Shown: piece by piece, positions 49,401 to 60,900 of the stretch
How the letters are laid out: the number at the start of each line of letters is the position of its first letter
How positions within the stretch are numbered: position 1 is the stretch's first letter
Assembly: GCA_958510875.1 (NCBI GenBank)
Contig: OY294067.1
Span: 278,647,242-278,711,241, forward strand
DNA: 64,000 nt
Source of the DNA: Endomychus coccineus
Taxonomy: Eukaryota > Arthropoda > Insecta > Coleoptera > Endomychidae
Direction: 5' to 3'
Notes under the pieces: model-generated
The model's database searches: none
What the model was told of the DNA's origin: nothing
Seen by the model: the letters and a program-made list of their open reading frames with translations, nothing else
Program-made: the position numbers and the translations under genes

Positions 49401-52400
49401 ACATTTTGGTTCAAAACTGATTTACAGGTGTAAAAAAGAGAAGGCTCTAAGTGTATTCAACCTCAACTGGCACTAGACGTCAAAGTTCAGACGTGGAATG
49501 TATCAACAATAACAAGAAAGAATTGAATGTAATAATAATTAAAACATCTCTAAAAAACTAATAATATTTTCGCTCAAGTGAATATAGATCAGAGTAAAAA
49601 AGAAACCCAACCGATAAGAGAGGTAAACAGAAGTTGAACATATGTTATAGCTGGATTGAATGTCATTTACACTCCCATTGATTCATCATCCATGAAACGC
49701 CACATATTTCCAATATCGACCCAGAGACGGATTAGTTGCTTTGCTAGGTGACTATGCTCGGTCGAAGTTTGAATTTGCATAATTTGATTGTAAAATCATG
49801 AAAAATAGTTTGTTTCAACTTTTCCGGTATTATAAATATCAACTTTTAGTTATTTTCGATTCTCGATATCATAAGGTGTGCTTTTGGTATTTTGATTTAC
49901 TGTTATTGCATGTTGCGATTTATCGTATGCAATCAATCGTGTTTTGTTTGAATACTTTTCGGTATAATAAATGTCAAGTTTTAATTATTTCTTCTTTATA
50001 AAAAAACATGTCCTGTACATCGATATTTCCGAAGAGCCATTCTGATCAATCAAAATACCCACCTCATATAGTAGGTTTTTTTCTTTCAAATTTATCCTCT
50101 AAAATGAATTTTTTTTTTTAATTTTTACCGATCATATCCAAAATCATCAATGATCTGTGTTTCCATACCGTCTACAGTACAGGACCTGAACGCTTAGTAC
50201 AAAAGTCAGTGTTATTATCAACATAAGAGGCTTGGAGAAGATACGTAGCATAAGACAGTATCGTTTAGTCTTAAAGGCGCATAGCCGGTATTAACTGTGA
50301 CAGGTGATAAATATTAGAAGTAAACAGTTTCAACTCTTTCTTGTGGAAAATTGTATGTGAGAATGTATTGTTACCTGTAAATAAGCGCTTAAGAGTGTTA
50401 TGACTGAATAAAGTGCGTTGCAAAATGGCTTCCTAATTGAATGTTAATGTTGGTTCTTACCACGTTTTGTGTCGTATGTACAGTTTACTGACGTTTGTTA
50501 GTTGATTACTTATGCCAAATAAATGTTCCTGGCTGCAAGGAAAATTACAACAATGGGCCAAAAGTTCAAATGTTTCTAAAGATTGTATTGTATTGCATTG
50601 GGAATATTTCCGTACTACGACCTAACAGACCTAACGTGTCCCCTTCTGCTGCTGCGCCGTTCAGAATATCTCAGCGGCTACAGCAGTTCCTCCAACCGTT
50701 TGCTTTAAGGAAATTCAGAATGTACACTCCTAGGGTGTCGTGCCCTTGGGTTTTGCAAGGTAGTGCATTCTGCGAGGATGTGGATAGAGGTTTTTTCCTT
50801 CTCCTCGCAGAACCTGCACTCTTCCTCTTCTATTAATCCGAGCTTCTTAAACAGAGGTCTGTTAGGATTCCCATTAGTATTCCGAGTTTACTTTTTCTTA
50901 GTTTGAGGCAGTCGTGAGATCTCTTCTGGTTTAAGTTTTTTGTGATTGGGCTGAACATCGACCGCGAACATGTAGTTTATTGTGGCACACTTCTACCATC
51001 TCAAATAGCATGCGGTAATTGAAAAGCCACAAATTATTTTTTAATGTAATATCAAATGTTATTGAAAGCCGAATAAGATTTGAATACAATGACCTTCGAA
51101 TAGTAGAATAAGTCCAAGTTGTTCACATGATTAATTCTACATAATAACCATCTAGTAGGCTATGGTGCGACCCTGGCGAGGCTTTGTTTACAGTTAGTAG
51201 TACCAGTTGGTTTTGAACGAAATATAGAACTGTGAAAGTATTGGTGTAACATAAAATCACAAGATAAAATTTATTAAAGTTATGAACAAATGTATTGATA
51301 TTTTAAATTCTGACATAATATGCATTATGGATGTAAATTGGAGCTTTTTAGAGTGATTTTGACACTAGATTTATGCATATTTATGATGGCTCTATAAAGT
51401 TAGTGATATATGTCCATAGAAGGTGCTTAAAGTCCAATCTAAATCCATTCTTGTATGATAATGGTGTCATAAAATGAATACATGAAAAGAAAACAGCTCC
51501 TTTAAAATGGAAAGTTAGTCATAATATTAATGATTATATTTTTCCAAGTAACTAAGAACTGAATGTGTGAGTAAATATAGATATGCTTATTATACATATG
51601 TAAAATCAATTCAATATGAAACACTTGGTCATTCATACATAATTTGAGAAATAAAAATAAGTTAAGTACTTAGAAATGTAGCAGGCAAATCTTGTACTCT
51701 ATCTACTATGATTTATCTTGACCTCAACTATGATCATTATAATAAATTTCGCAATTTCCAGAGTATCTACTTGGCATAAATATATTTATTTGTTTACTTT
51801 TCAAATTAGTTGTGTTCTCATAAATTGTTTTACAGTCAAATCACTCTTGAATAGTAGACTTCCGCGGATAGCTAATCCAGAAAATCTTACCTTCCTGGAT
51901 GGATTACGCGTCACAATAGCACGACTTGATGCTCAAGTCGTGCTATTGTGACGGGGATCCATCCGGATGTCAAGATTTTTCAAGTCAAATCACTGTTTAC
52001 AGAAAGAGAAGTCAATTAGTTCACTTTATGAGGATGAATGTGAAACAAAATCCTCATTTTTCTCTGGGCAATTCGCATAGAAAATCTTGAAATACGTTTT
52101 GTTCTAATGTATGTAGCCTAACATCTGTTACACAATTTAAAAAAAAGTATTGGAGATCATTTCTAGATGAGATATTGTATTCTTAAGCTTTTCTATAACT
52201 TCAATTCATTTAAAATTTCATTCTTATTCAATTATTAATTTATGAGAGATTTCTAATCCAATTTTTATTAGCATTCTCATCAACTAGTCCAAGAAATATA
52301 GGCAAAAATTGCCAAAATCTTCAAAAAAAAATTCTAGTCAACGGAATTTAATGAATGAGGCGTCAATCGACGTGAATTCTGTCTAAAAAAAGTCTACTAG

Positions 52401-54286
52401 TAAGCGTTCGGGGGTGTGGCTTACTTGCATTGCTGTACTCAAAAATGCATGTAAAAGATGCATTTTCCAAAAGGTATTTCTTCAATTTGTGAAAACTAGA
52501 ACAATGATCAGTAAAATCAGCCCAATTTCTCTTCTTGGGGGTTTTTGGGGTCGCTGAACACGAATTCGATGTCCAAAAAATGCTACGGTGCATTTGGTGG
52601 AATTTTCATATCCAAAATTAGCGCGGGCATTTTTAAAATTAATCCTCGAAGAAGAGGTAGACGACCCGGGTGTCCCGCACACCAGGTGCACTGTAGCATT
52701 TTTAGGACATCGAATTCGTGTTCAGCGACCCCAAAAACCCCCAAACGGTTACTAGTAGACTTTTTTTTAGACGTAATTCCACGTCGATTGACGCCTCATT
52801 CATTAAATTTCGTTGACTAGAATTTTTTTTCGGGATTTTTTTCCTATATTTCTTCGACTAAACTGTCTTAATGATTGAGGATACTTTTCTTGTGTTGCAC
52901 ACTTACACCAAACTTTATATAATATATACCATGTGAAAGGATGGTATTTTCCATTTAAATTTGAAATAAATTCATACCTTGCAATATTGTAGTAATCACA
53001 GATTGTCTGTATGGGATATATGAAGAATTGGAACTTAGAGCAGTCATTACTTGTCCTATGCAAAGGAGACCCTTATTTATATTGATCCCTTCTTGGAAAG
53101 TACTTCCTTGAGTTCCTGTTTTTTTAACACTTTCCGATCCAGCCAAATCAACCAAATGCAGTTTAGCAGATGTTTCTTTGTCACTAAGCAATTAATTATG
53201 AAAGAATCATTAAAACACTTTTTTATATTCAATTTTGAACAACATATTTGCAATTTTATATCCAATGGGAGTAATTCTATCACTAATATTTAATAATTGG
53301 TTTTCAAAATATAAATAGATATAATATATTAACCTGTGCTTGATGTTACAGTAAATGGTGAATATTGCATGTGATCTTGAGCTAGAGGAATTTTGTCTTG
53401 TTTCTCCAGTATGTCGATTTTTTCCTCCCATTTGTAAGAAACTTTTTGCCTCACATACATTGGAAACTCTTTCTATTGAGAGTCCCTCAACTCGCAGTCC
53501 TTGAAATAACATTAATAAATGATAGATACCTAGTACTTAACTCGTAATTGGTTGGAAACGCACAATATAAATAACCAAAATAACCAAAACTTACCTTTAA
53601 CTGCTATAGGTACCTTTGTATCAGTCTTCAATAAGTCATAAGCCCTTTCATTGTAAATTTCCATAAATGAAACATGGATATCTATTTCAGAATAATGCTC
53701 ACTCAAGTCAAAGAAATCCTCTAGTGCCCTAATTATGAGACCTTTATCTTCAGGTTGCTTAATCTAAAATAAGAAAATTGTTGTTAATCAAATTACAAAA
53801 TTGTTGAGTAAGAAAATTTATGTTCAATGAACCTGCCTTTGGACTTGTTCCCACAGTATAGGTTTTTCCTGTACCTGTTTGCCCATATGCAAAAACTGTA
53901 CAATTGTAACCCTCTTTAACCCTAAGTACCAAAGATCTGACCGTTTCATCATAAACATTTTCTTGATCAGAATCTTCATTGAATATGTTATCAAAATGAA
54001 ACAGTTGCTGCTTTTCTACAAAATGTAACACCTGAAAGATACAAATCATATTTGTTCAAAATACTAATGAAAAGATATTACATTTCAAGAATAGGTTTGT
54101 ACCACGGTCGTACAACGACCGTGGTTTGTACCTTCGCTGAGATAATTAAAAGTGTATTTGTTAAACATTGATACTTACAGCTGGATTTGCATTAATTATT
54201 TGTAAACAAGTACTTGTAGGTTTTTTGTCCGTTAAAGGTCTCACTCTAACAGATACATTAACAAAGTCTTCCAAGCGATCACACAT
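43440..54286 (-). CDS. nod: Kinesin-like protein Nod (kinesin-10-like), 9 exons
   Basis: Minus-strand exons: 54286-54179, 54031-53837, 53763-53595, 53499-53334, 53183-52978, 49277-48758, 47620-47105, 45781-45626 and 43545-43440; 2,142 nt, 713 aa (fly Nod 666). The N-terminal motor has P-loop AYGQTGTGKT (Lys about 92), switch I NSSSSRSHA (about 195) and switch II DLAGSE (about 225), then LQDSLNKRNFISLIACVN. The tail has the LRRSTRL motif also seen in fly Nod. The last two exons give a helix-hairpin-helix DNA-binding region (ILNQGNTRELQKLATIGIKT, then GWSKTKFENF ... NYLKT-stop) matching the Nod C-terminus. Nod is a chromosome-arm kinesin that pushes achiasmate chromosomes to the metaphase plate. 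Exon 2 appears to end at a GC donor (53836-53835). A poly(A) signal is at 43396-43401. Confidence 0.9.
43739..44370 (-). mobile_element. P-superfamily element, copy A, with THAP exon remnant
   Basis: The inverted ends CACAGTCGTACATACAGGTC and CACGGTCGTACATACAGGTC are flanked by a perfect 8-bp duplication GGATTTAC (43731-43738, 44371-44378). On the minus strand a THAP-type zinc-finger start is readable: ECKTGSKSVKQKTSVFKVPK and CEHHFE. THAP finger plus 8-bp duplication identify the P-element superfamily. No catalytic region remains. It lies in the last intron of nod. Confidence 0.85.
44460..45180 (-). mobile_element. Penelope-like element 3' part with hammerhead, inverted junction
   Basis: Minus-strand relative of 35180-36050: AKHCFDYNHLFDYKNVNILT, KETNYYKRSIQEMIHIKRES, then the tail with a hammerhead at 44525-44566. 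At about 45132 the copy flips: a plus-strand piece GCACAAGAAACAAAAACTTA ... TTGCTAAAC is fused on. That gives a short inverted duplication around AGCAAGGGCG. Confidence 0.85.
44525..44566 (-). ncRNA. Minimal type I hammerhead ribozyme
   Basis: On the minus strand: stem I GTCTT/AAGAC (44566-44562 with 44529-44525), core CTGATGA, stem II GGTC/GACC with loop GTGA fully paired, core GAAAC, a two-pair stem III with loop GTAC, and the predicted cut after GTA at 44530. All invariant core bases are present. Confidence 0.8.
45813..46785. mobile_element. TA-flanked MITE, family M, copy 2
   Basis: TACCGGGATATCAAAAATTA at the left and its complement at the right. The interior is about 970 bp, shared in inverted orientation with copy 1 (ATGGAGCGAAAACGGCATGC). 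It begins only 31 bp upstream of the acceptor of the penultimate nod exon. Confidence 0.8.
46801..47040. mobile_element. Small MITE with 34-bp inverted ends
   Basis: CATAGTCAAAGTATAAAGGT + CTGTTGGAGCCTCC at the left has its exact complement at the right. Flanks CTGAAAACC and CTGAACACC may be an imperfect target duplication. It abuts the family M copy and ends 65 bp before the nod exon at 47105. Confidence 0.65.
47790..47900 (-). repeat. tRNA-derived SINE-like sequence, copy 1
   Basis: The minus strand carries an anticodon-arm-like CTGGACTAGACATCCAG and a perfect B-box/T-arm GTGGGTTCGAATCCCGC. The acceptor stem does not close. The tail runs into a (TA)n tract (47771-47791). Copy 2 is at 48545-48640. 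Confidence 0.6.
48545..48640 (+). repeat. tRNA-derived SINE-like sequence, copy 2
   Basis: The plus strand has AAGTGGTGTAATTGG (A-box-like), CTGGACATCCAG and ATGTGGGTTCCAATGCC (B-box-like). It is the degraded partner of copy 1, opposite orientation, same nod intron. Confidence 0.55.
50600..50970 (-). mobile_element. Non-LTR retrotransposon C-terminal fragment
   Basis: On the minus strand KKLGLIEEEECRFCEEKEKT and SIHILAECTTLQNPR match the Cys/His C-terminal motif of I/Jockey/R1-like elements. It is truncated at both ends and lies inside the nod intron 49278-52977. Confidence 0.7.
51910..51952. repeat. Perfect 20-bp inverted repeat (hairpin)
   Basis: GTCACAATAGCACGACTTGA, a 3-nt loop TGC, then its exact reverse complement. 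The flanks are weakly symmetric too (GGATGGATTACGC / GGGGATCCATCC). The origin is unknown: a collapsed transposon with only its ends, or a small hairpin. Confidence 0.7.
52323..52830. mobile_element. Foldback element in nod intron, family F3
   Basis: The left arm ATTCTAGTCAACGGAATTTA, GAGGCGTCAATCGACGTG ... TTTTTGGGGTCGCTGAACAC and its inverted copy at the right. Arms exceed 150 bp and meet near 52640. The core GGGTCGCTGAACACGAATTC is shared with the other foldback families. Confidence 0.75.
54103..54123. mobile_element. 21-bp relic of a P-superfamily element
   Basis: CACGGTCGTACAACGACCGTG consists only of two fused terminal inverted repeats. It is flanked by a perfect 8-bp duplication GTTTGTAC (54095-54102 and 54124-54131). 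It lies in nod intron 1. Confidence 0.85.
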
Positions 54287-54549
54287 ACTGTTCAGAACTT
54301 AAATTTATTTCAAACCTGTTTTGTGATTAATTAATTCATAATATTCAATAAATCAAATATACAATTAGTATCCCTACTGAACTATTTAAGTCTTACTCTT
54401 ACACTTAGATCTAGACCAACTGTAAAGATAAAATAAATTTGAATTTGTACATAGAAATCAATAATTCCGTTACGCCACATCCACTGAACTTTAAATTATT
54501 TTCAGTGGCCACATTCTATGCACATAATACAATATAACAAGGGTGCATC

Positions 54550-55158
54550 CACGGTCGTACATACAGGTCTGGGAACTCTATGTTTCACATGAGTCTCTTA
54601 TATGTCGCCAAACTCGTAGTCCCTCGCTCAGCAACCAGCTAGCACTTGGATCGAAGTATGGCAACAATCACATTATTAAGTAAAATAATTTTTCCCGTTA
54701 CGCAATTTTTACTATTCTGTTTCGAGAGAGGAATAGAACTGTTACTCTTGTCAAAATGTATTACTCACCTAAAAAATAACTTCCCCTTTTTCGTTATACA
54801 TGCTCGCACACACAAAAGACCTCGTTAAAACGATTTCTATCCGGAATCGCAAGTATCCACTTTTTTCGCATTTCCGCATCTTTCGGCACTTTAAAAACAG
54901 AAGTTTCTTGCTTTACACTTTTGCACCCCGTTTTGCATTTCGGCACAATGCACGGTTTCGTAATTTTTTTCTAAAAACCTCGGTATTCCTTGTGTTTACA
55001 AGTCAACAATGACACTTGCCAGAGAACGCGGTCGTATATGTGCCAGAGATCATTCCTCGACTCACACGCTTTTGGTACTACGCGACAGTTGACGCTTAGC
55101 GGGCTCACTCCTCACATAGGAAATAGCCTCGAGTTCCCAGATCTGTATATACGACCGT
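54550..55158 (-). mobile_element. P-superfamily element, copy B
   Basis: Ends CACGGTCGTACATACAGGTC and the complement of a slightly decayed copy, with target duplication GGTGCATC (54542-54549; right copy 55159-55166, element lacking its last base). The interior is homologous to copy A, including the THAP-coding block on the minus strand. It lies about 260 bp upstream of the nod start codon. Confidence 0.8.
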
Positions 55159-56640
55159 GGTGCATCATCATTCAGTCCACAGATTACCCCATAGATAACT
55201 CTACTCCGGTAGTTGAGTTAGCTATGGATTACCCTGTGCCTGTGCTTCAGCCAAAAGATAAGTTAACAATTTTGCCCTAACTGCTAGTTTAGCTCGTGGA
55301 TGTTAGATAGACAGAATAGGAAACTCGAATGGAAGGAGTAAGATGCCAGATATCTGCATCGCCAGCGATGTCAGCATTCTCAGTATGTCGGATCGGGTAG
55401 CAGGAAACAGATTCTTGCACACCGCACATATTTATTTCTCCATGGAATTGGCAAAAGCGAACAACAGTGAATTTTACAAGTTCGTTCGGGAGCTACCGGG
55501 CGCTACTCCCTTAAGAACCTGGGCTTGCCGTCATCATTGCCGACGTATATCGATGCTCTATAGTGTGGCTTAGGCGGTTTCGAATCCTAGTCTATCTACC
55601 TAGATTACTCCGAGATGGTGTATTTGTATTGGTTTTGTGTTGTTTGAATATTGCTCCTTCTCTTTATTCTAAGAGTTTTGGCTTCATACTTTATTTCCAG
55701 ATGTTCCTCGACAAATAAAAGATTGAGGTCATCTTTGATAATCTCTACAGGCTACTGCCTTATACACATCCTTACCACCACCATACAAAACCTTTGACTG
55801 AGATCCATTAGTTAAAACTTTTACACAACCTACATCAACTTTTCCCTCCCCATCATATTTAATGCAATTTATATTTGAGAGGCTTTATTAATAACTATTT
55901 CAAGTTTTCCATAGTTAGATGGTCTCACATCGGATCCAATGAAGTATATCCCAACATGGAAACGTAACACGTAGCATATTCTCACACTGTCAAGTTGCAA
56001 AAACATTTGGATGCTAGGCTATTTCAACCACGGTACGATGATCTGGAACTAAAACGAAATTTACAATATTCATTAACTGTCCTTTCATCTTCGGTTTCAT
56101 GACACAAACTCATAATAAAGGTAATCCAAAATGCACTTTTGGATGTTGGACGTATTTGTTTTACAGTTGGTGCAATAACGGATATAGAGCCGTAGGCTGC
56201 AGTTTTCCGGAACCACCAAGTCTGTATTCAAAAGCATTATGAACAAAGAACTACGCTGAAAGAATGGTATCATCTCATCTCGGTGTATTCGTGGAGGGTA
56301 TTTGACAAATTATATTCCATACCTGACTATAACGGCTGTGCTGATAGCAATTGAATTCTTATTTTTCCAATATTTTAATTTTTTATATTTTTTGGCTACA
56401 CGAGAAGAAATTTTGGGAAAGGAGGAGGGGCATTGGAATTTTTCTTGAAATTTGGAGGCTATATGCATCAGGAAACACCTCACTAGGCAAAGGATAACAC
56501 AAATTCGCTGTTCGATAGAGGAATGAAGTATGGTAGAAAGAAGTTTCAGGTCTAAAGCTTGACAATGAAGGGACAACTCAAGGACATTACACAACAATTA
56601 TTGTTTAATGTCCTTGGGGGTGACCAGTCTGAAACCAGAA
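55159..56640. other. Intergenic between nod and PPP4R4, mostly retroelement scraps
   Basis: It contains a palindrome (55189-55227, ATAGATAACTCTACT core). A minus-strand non-LTR 3' fragment (about 56390-56600) reads PLPSEVFPDAYSLQISRK, related to the 26.7-28.2 kb element. The rest is unassigned. The missing last exon of the PPP4R4-like gene might be here but I could not identify it. Confidence 0.45.
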
Positions 56641-57882
56641 CCTGAAAATGCTGGGGCATCTGCCTAAACTTTCAGAGTTTTCGATTCCAGGCCTATATAC
56701 TGCTATTCCAGTTTCTTGTTGCTTGAGAACTATCAGGATGGTATTTTAGGACCCATTCGCTTTTGCGACTTAGCTTCGTGTTAAATTCTTTCATGATACC
56801 TTCTTTCCATTCTAACTTGGGCCATGTCCCAGGTTTGCTGATTTACCAGGAGGGATCCACACTCACGTTTGGTGATTCTCTCTGCAGTCATTCTATATGT
56901 TGTCCTTATCGCCATAATCTCCACTACCATATGGAGGGGTGTGAGGCTTAGGATCAATTCTATAGAAGCCGTTGCACCTGTTCTGTTACGCATACACAGC
57001 GGGTAAACACACCTCTGTCTTCCAAGCAGAGGTATAAGCAATCCTCCAATGCGTGAAGTTTAACAATCGGAGAGCCATCAAAGATGAGCAGATACACATA
57101 TTCGCAGACAGTCAGGCTGCACTTAAGGCAATGAGAAATCAGGCAGTGACATCCCGTCTGGTATGGACATCAAAGAAGAAGTTGAAATACTAGCAGACCG
57201 AAATTGCGTTAAGCTGATCTGGGTGACGGGACGTCATAGAACGACAGGCAATGAAAAAGCCGAAGAACTTGCAAGAACAGGTTACCAAAACGTACAGCAC
57301 GAAGGTCTGTAGAAGACTGGATCATGGAAAACCACAGAGAATACTGGGAAAAAAATCCCAGGAAACGAACGTGGGAAGAAATACATGAAAGCCCCGTGTA
57401 ACAAAAGAACGACAGACCTATTAGCACTGAATAGGGAAAAAATAAGTCGTAACGGGTCTTATGACTGACCATGCGGCAGTAAAGGGACATCTATACAAAA
57501 TGGGGCTGTACAATGGCGACCTGACATGCAGACTTTGAGGTAAGCATACAGAAACAGTGACACACATACTGTGTAAATGCGAGGCACTGGACCGCAAAAG
57601 GCAGTCTATTTTTGGAAAGCCTAACAGCGAACCAGGAATTGTACAGTTCCCACCCAGGAAAGCATTTGTACAAACTCGTAAAAGGTATAAAAATACTCGA
57701 GTGGATACCGTAAATAAACAAAACAAAGACGAGATACAAATGGGCCAGCAGGCTTAATTGTCTACAAGGGGGTGAAGTTCATAGTGAGTATGCCTGGAAA
57801 CGTGACTCTCACAGTAGACCATTAGACCCAAAGTCTCATAGCCTCCCCATAAAGGGTTTCTTCACCTCCGCAAAAAAAAAAA
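56640..57882 (+). mobile_element. Non-LTR retrotransposon with inverted 5' part
   Basis: The plus strand from about 57060 has RNase H pieces (IHIFADSQAALKAMRNQAV, GNEKAEELARTG) and the C-terminal motif HTETVTHILCKCEALDRKRQ. It ends at an A11 tail at about 57872-57882. Immediately upstream, 57041-56781, the RT C-terminus (RNRTGATASIELILSLTPLH) is on the minus strand. The order fits one element whose 5' segment was inverted on insertion. Confidence 0.75.
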
Positions 57883-57971
57883 GACCATGACAATTATATG
57901 GCTGAATGATGATCATGGTAAAGAAATAGCTTTTTCATTTGTTAGTCCATTACACATTTGATAATACCTAC

Positions 57972-60900
57972 CTTTGAATAGTTGAGGTTTTTGAACTTGA
58001 AGAAGGCATCGCAACTTTCGTAATCATATTTTCAGCACCAGTTTTGAAATATAACGGTAACCCTATAAAATATAATAATAAGGAAGTCTATTGAAATTGA
58101 TAGTTACAAATTAATAAAGATGTACTTTCAGAAGGAATGAGATTTTCACTCATATTTTCGTAGATTCATATTTGAATAGTTTACTCATGTATCACTAAGT
58201 AAAGGACAGGGTTAAATTATATCAATTCAATTTACAACGTGATATGAAATGTTATCCATTATGTGAAATTGAACACTTTTATTTGAGTTTCAGCGTTATT
58301 ATGCCATCTTCAAACGGTATTCATATACCGGGATATCAAAAATTATCTTGGTCAAGGGTGGTTGTGGAATCTAAAACGTGTGTCTTAGTTTACGTTTGAA
58401 ATAATTATGTCACTGTCACACTGACATCATCAATAACCTACAAATTTCATACCTATTTATTTCAGTTGTAAAATAATAATGAACTATAAATTATGAAATA
58501 ACGGTTTTAGTAACATGAAAATTTTGTGCTGTGTGGTAAGAGGCATGATTCAAAAACTGGATTAGAAAATTTCAGCACAATAACTGAACAGATTCTGACA
58601 CAACAAAACATATTCAAAAATTTAAAGTAAGACACACGTTTTACATTCCACAACCACCCTTGACCAAGATAATTTTTGATATCCCGGTACTATTAAGATT
58701 GTTGAGATTTATGATTTTTAAAATTATCAACCCTTCAGAAAAGGAGGTGTCTAGTACACGATTTCCCTGAAAAGCAATAGGATTTAGTCGCCAAACAGGA
58801 AACAATTTTTGTCAAAATTTGGATATGATCATTTAATCAATCGTTATCGTGTAGACAAGATTTCGTGACATCCAGACACAGACAAGCAAACAGACGGAGT
58901 TTTTCAAAGTTGCTCACATTTTTTTATGATTTTAGAAATGGCTTGATTAATGCAATATTATACTCTTCCGACCTCGTCGCGAAGAGTATAATAAAGTGAT
59001 ATCTAAATATAGTACTGTTTAATTTTACAATACAGATAAAGTAAGGGAAATTCAAGCATTGTCTTCATTACTCCAGTATAATACAGTAATTAAATAAAAT
59101 GTTCAGTTACAATAGGTTTGATCGCTTTACACCTTTTTTCCCCCCGTTTCTTTTTAAATGTAAATATGCATTTGAAGATAGCAGCATTGATTCTCGGCGA
59201 ATATGAGACCCACCGAAGGAAAATTAGAAACTTTCAAGTGTAATTTATATAACTTAATTAAGGTTATCTACCTTGATCTGATCTAATATTCTCAACAATT
59301 TTCCCTGCAGCAATCTTCGCTTCTTCTTCTTGCTTGATCTTGTCTTCAGCAATATGTTGAGATTTCATTGCTTCTTGTACAGCAGAATGAAATTGAGATT
59401 TTATACATTTGAACACGCTTAAAACTTCATGATTTCGTTCGCCCGTCTCTATTTTTCTCACTGCATCATCCAAAGCTGATGATAACTTTTTGTCCTCGGG
59501 GAGTAAAATCGATCGCAATTGTGGTAATAAAAGGATGGCACACAAACGAATATTAGATATTCGATCACCTAAAATAAATTTAGTGCTGAGAATCTTTCTT
59601 GTGTGATTACAGTTCTGACTGAGATAAACATTTTTGCATTTTAATGTTTAATATTAACAGTAGGCATTAAGCTCATAATGAGGCTTATTGAAAAATTGCC
59701 ACTTTATGCGAGTTGCATACTATGTATTAGAAATTTGGCAAACAGTTAGATAATGCTTTCAATATAATATAAAAAATCTAAAATTAGCAAAAACCGCAAA
59801 AGAAAATATATTGACAGCTAATATAATCCTTAAAAATTTACATGACAGACAGATCCATAGTTAATGGATCATTTGATCATTATCACAGTTCAGACGGTTT
59901 ATGACAGGCAACACATAACCTTCAAGAAGAGGTAACGTCTTGGATAACTCTACTACGGTAGTAGAGTTATCTATGGGTAACTTTTACAAGACCGACAGCT
60001 GATACAGTTATACACATAATTTCCGTTACAGACCTTCATATCATAGATTTCCCTGTCCTTTCACATGAAATGAGTATAATTTTACGTAATACCACGTCTT
60101 TAGCAGTTTCTACTCATTAGAAATTTTTATTTAAGTATAGAAACTTGGGGAATGACATCGCGGCGGCGCAGCCGACGCTTTCTTCTATGGGTATTTCTGA
60201 GGGCATGTCCAGCAGACAACAGCTATATTCAGAATATATTATGTTAGTTACGTAACGAGATATTTTTACAAAAAATGGGCACGGTAGGTGACGCTGGAGT
60301 AGAAATATTTACGAAAAGGTGCAGTTTTGGTCTGATTTGGCTCAAATTCATACTTTTGGGCACAACAACGATTGCCGGGTCAGCTACTACTCTAATAAGA
60401 TTAAAAATATAAAAATGTTGACAGAAATGCTGATGACATTTAAATATCCCGTTGTACATATTCTCAACCAGCCGTCACATTCAGCCACAGCTGACCGCCC
60501 GCTGGTTCATGCAATATGTTGCTAGGCAACAAATGCAGTATGAACCACAACCACGGTCCTACATACATGTCTGGAAACTCGAGGTTGTTTCCTATGTGAG
60601 AAGTGGGACCGCTAAGCGTCGACTTTCGCGTAGTACCAAAAGACGCCACGTAAGAGTATTCTCTGACAACTGTCAGTTGACTTGTCAACACAAGGAATAC
60701 CTGCGTTTTTAGAAACAAATTACGAAATCGTGCATTATGCCGAAATGCAAAACGGGGTACAAAAGTGTAAAGCAAGAAACTTCTGTTTTTAAAGTGCCGA
60801 AAGATGCGGAAATGCGGAAAAAGTGGATGCTTGCGATTCCAGATAGAAATCGTTTTAACGAGGTCTTTTATGAAGTTATTTTCAAGGTGAGTTTGACAAG

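Noticed and set aside
56160..56270. Minus-strand frame after CTTTCAG as the missing PPP4R4 last exon
   Set aside because: In the phase required by the preceding exon it hits a stop after a few codons; the open frame is in another phase.
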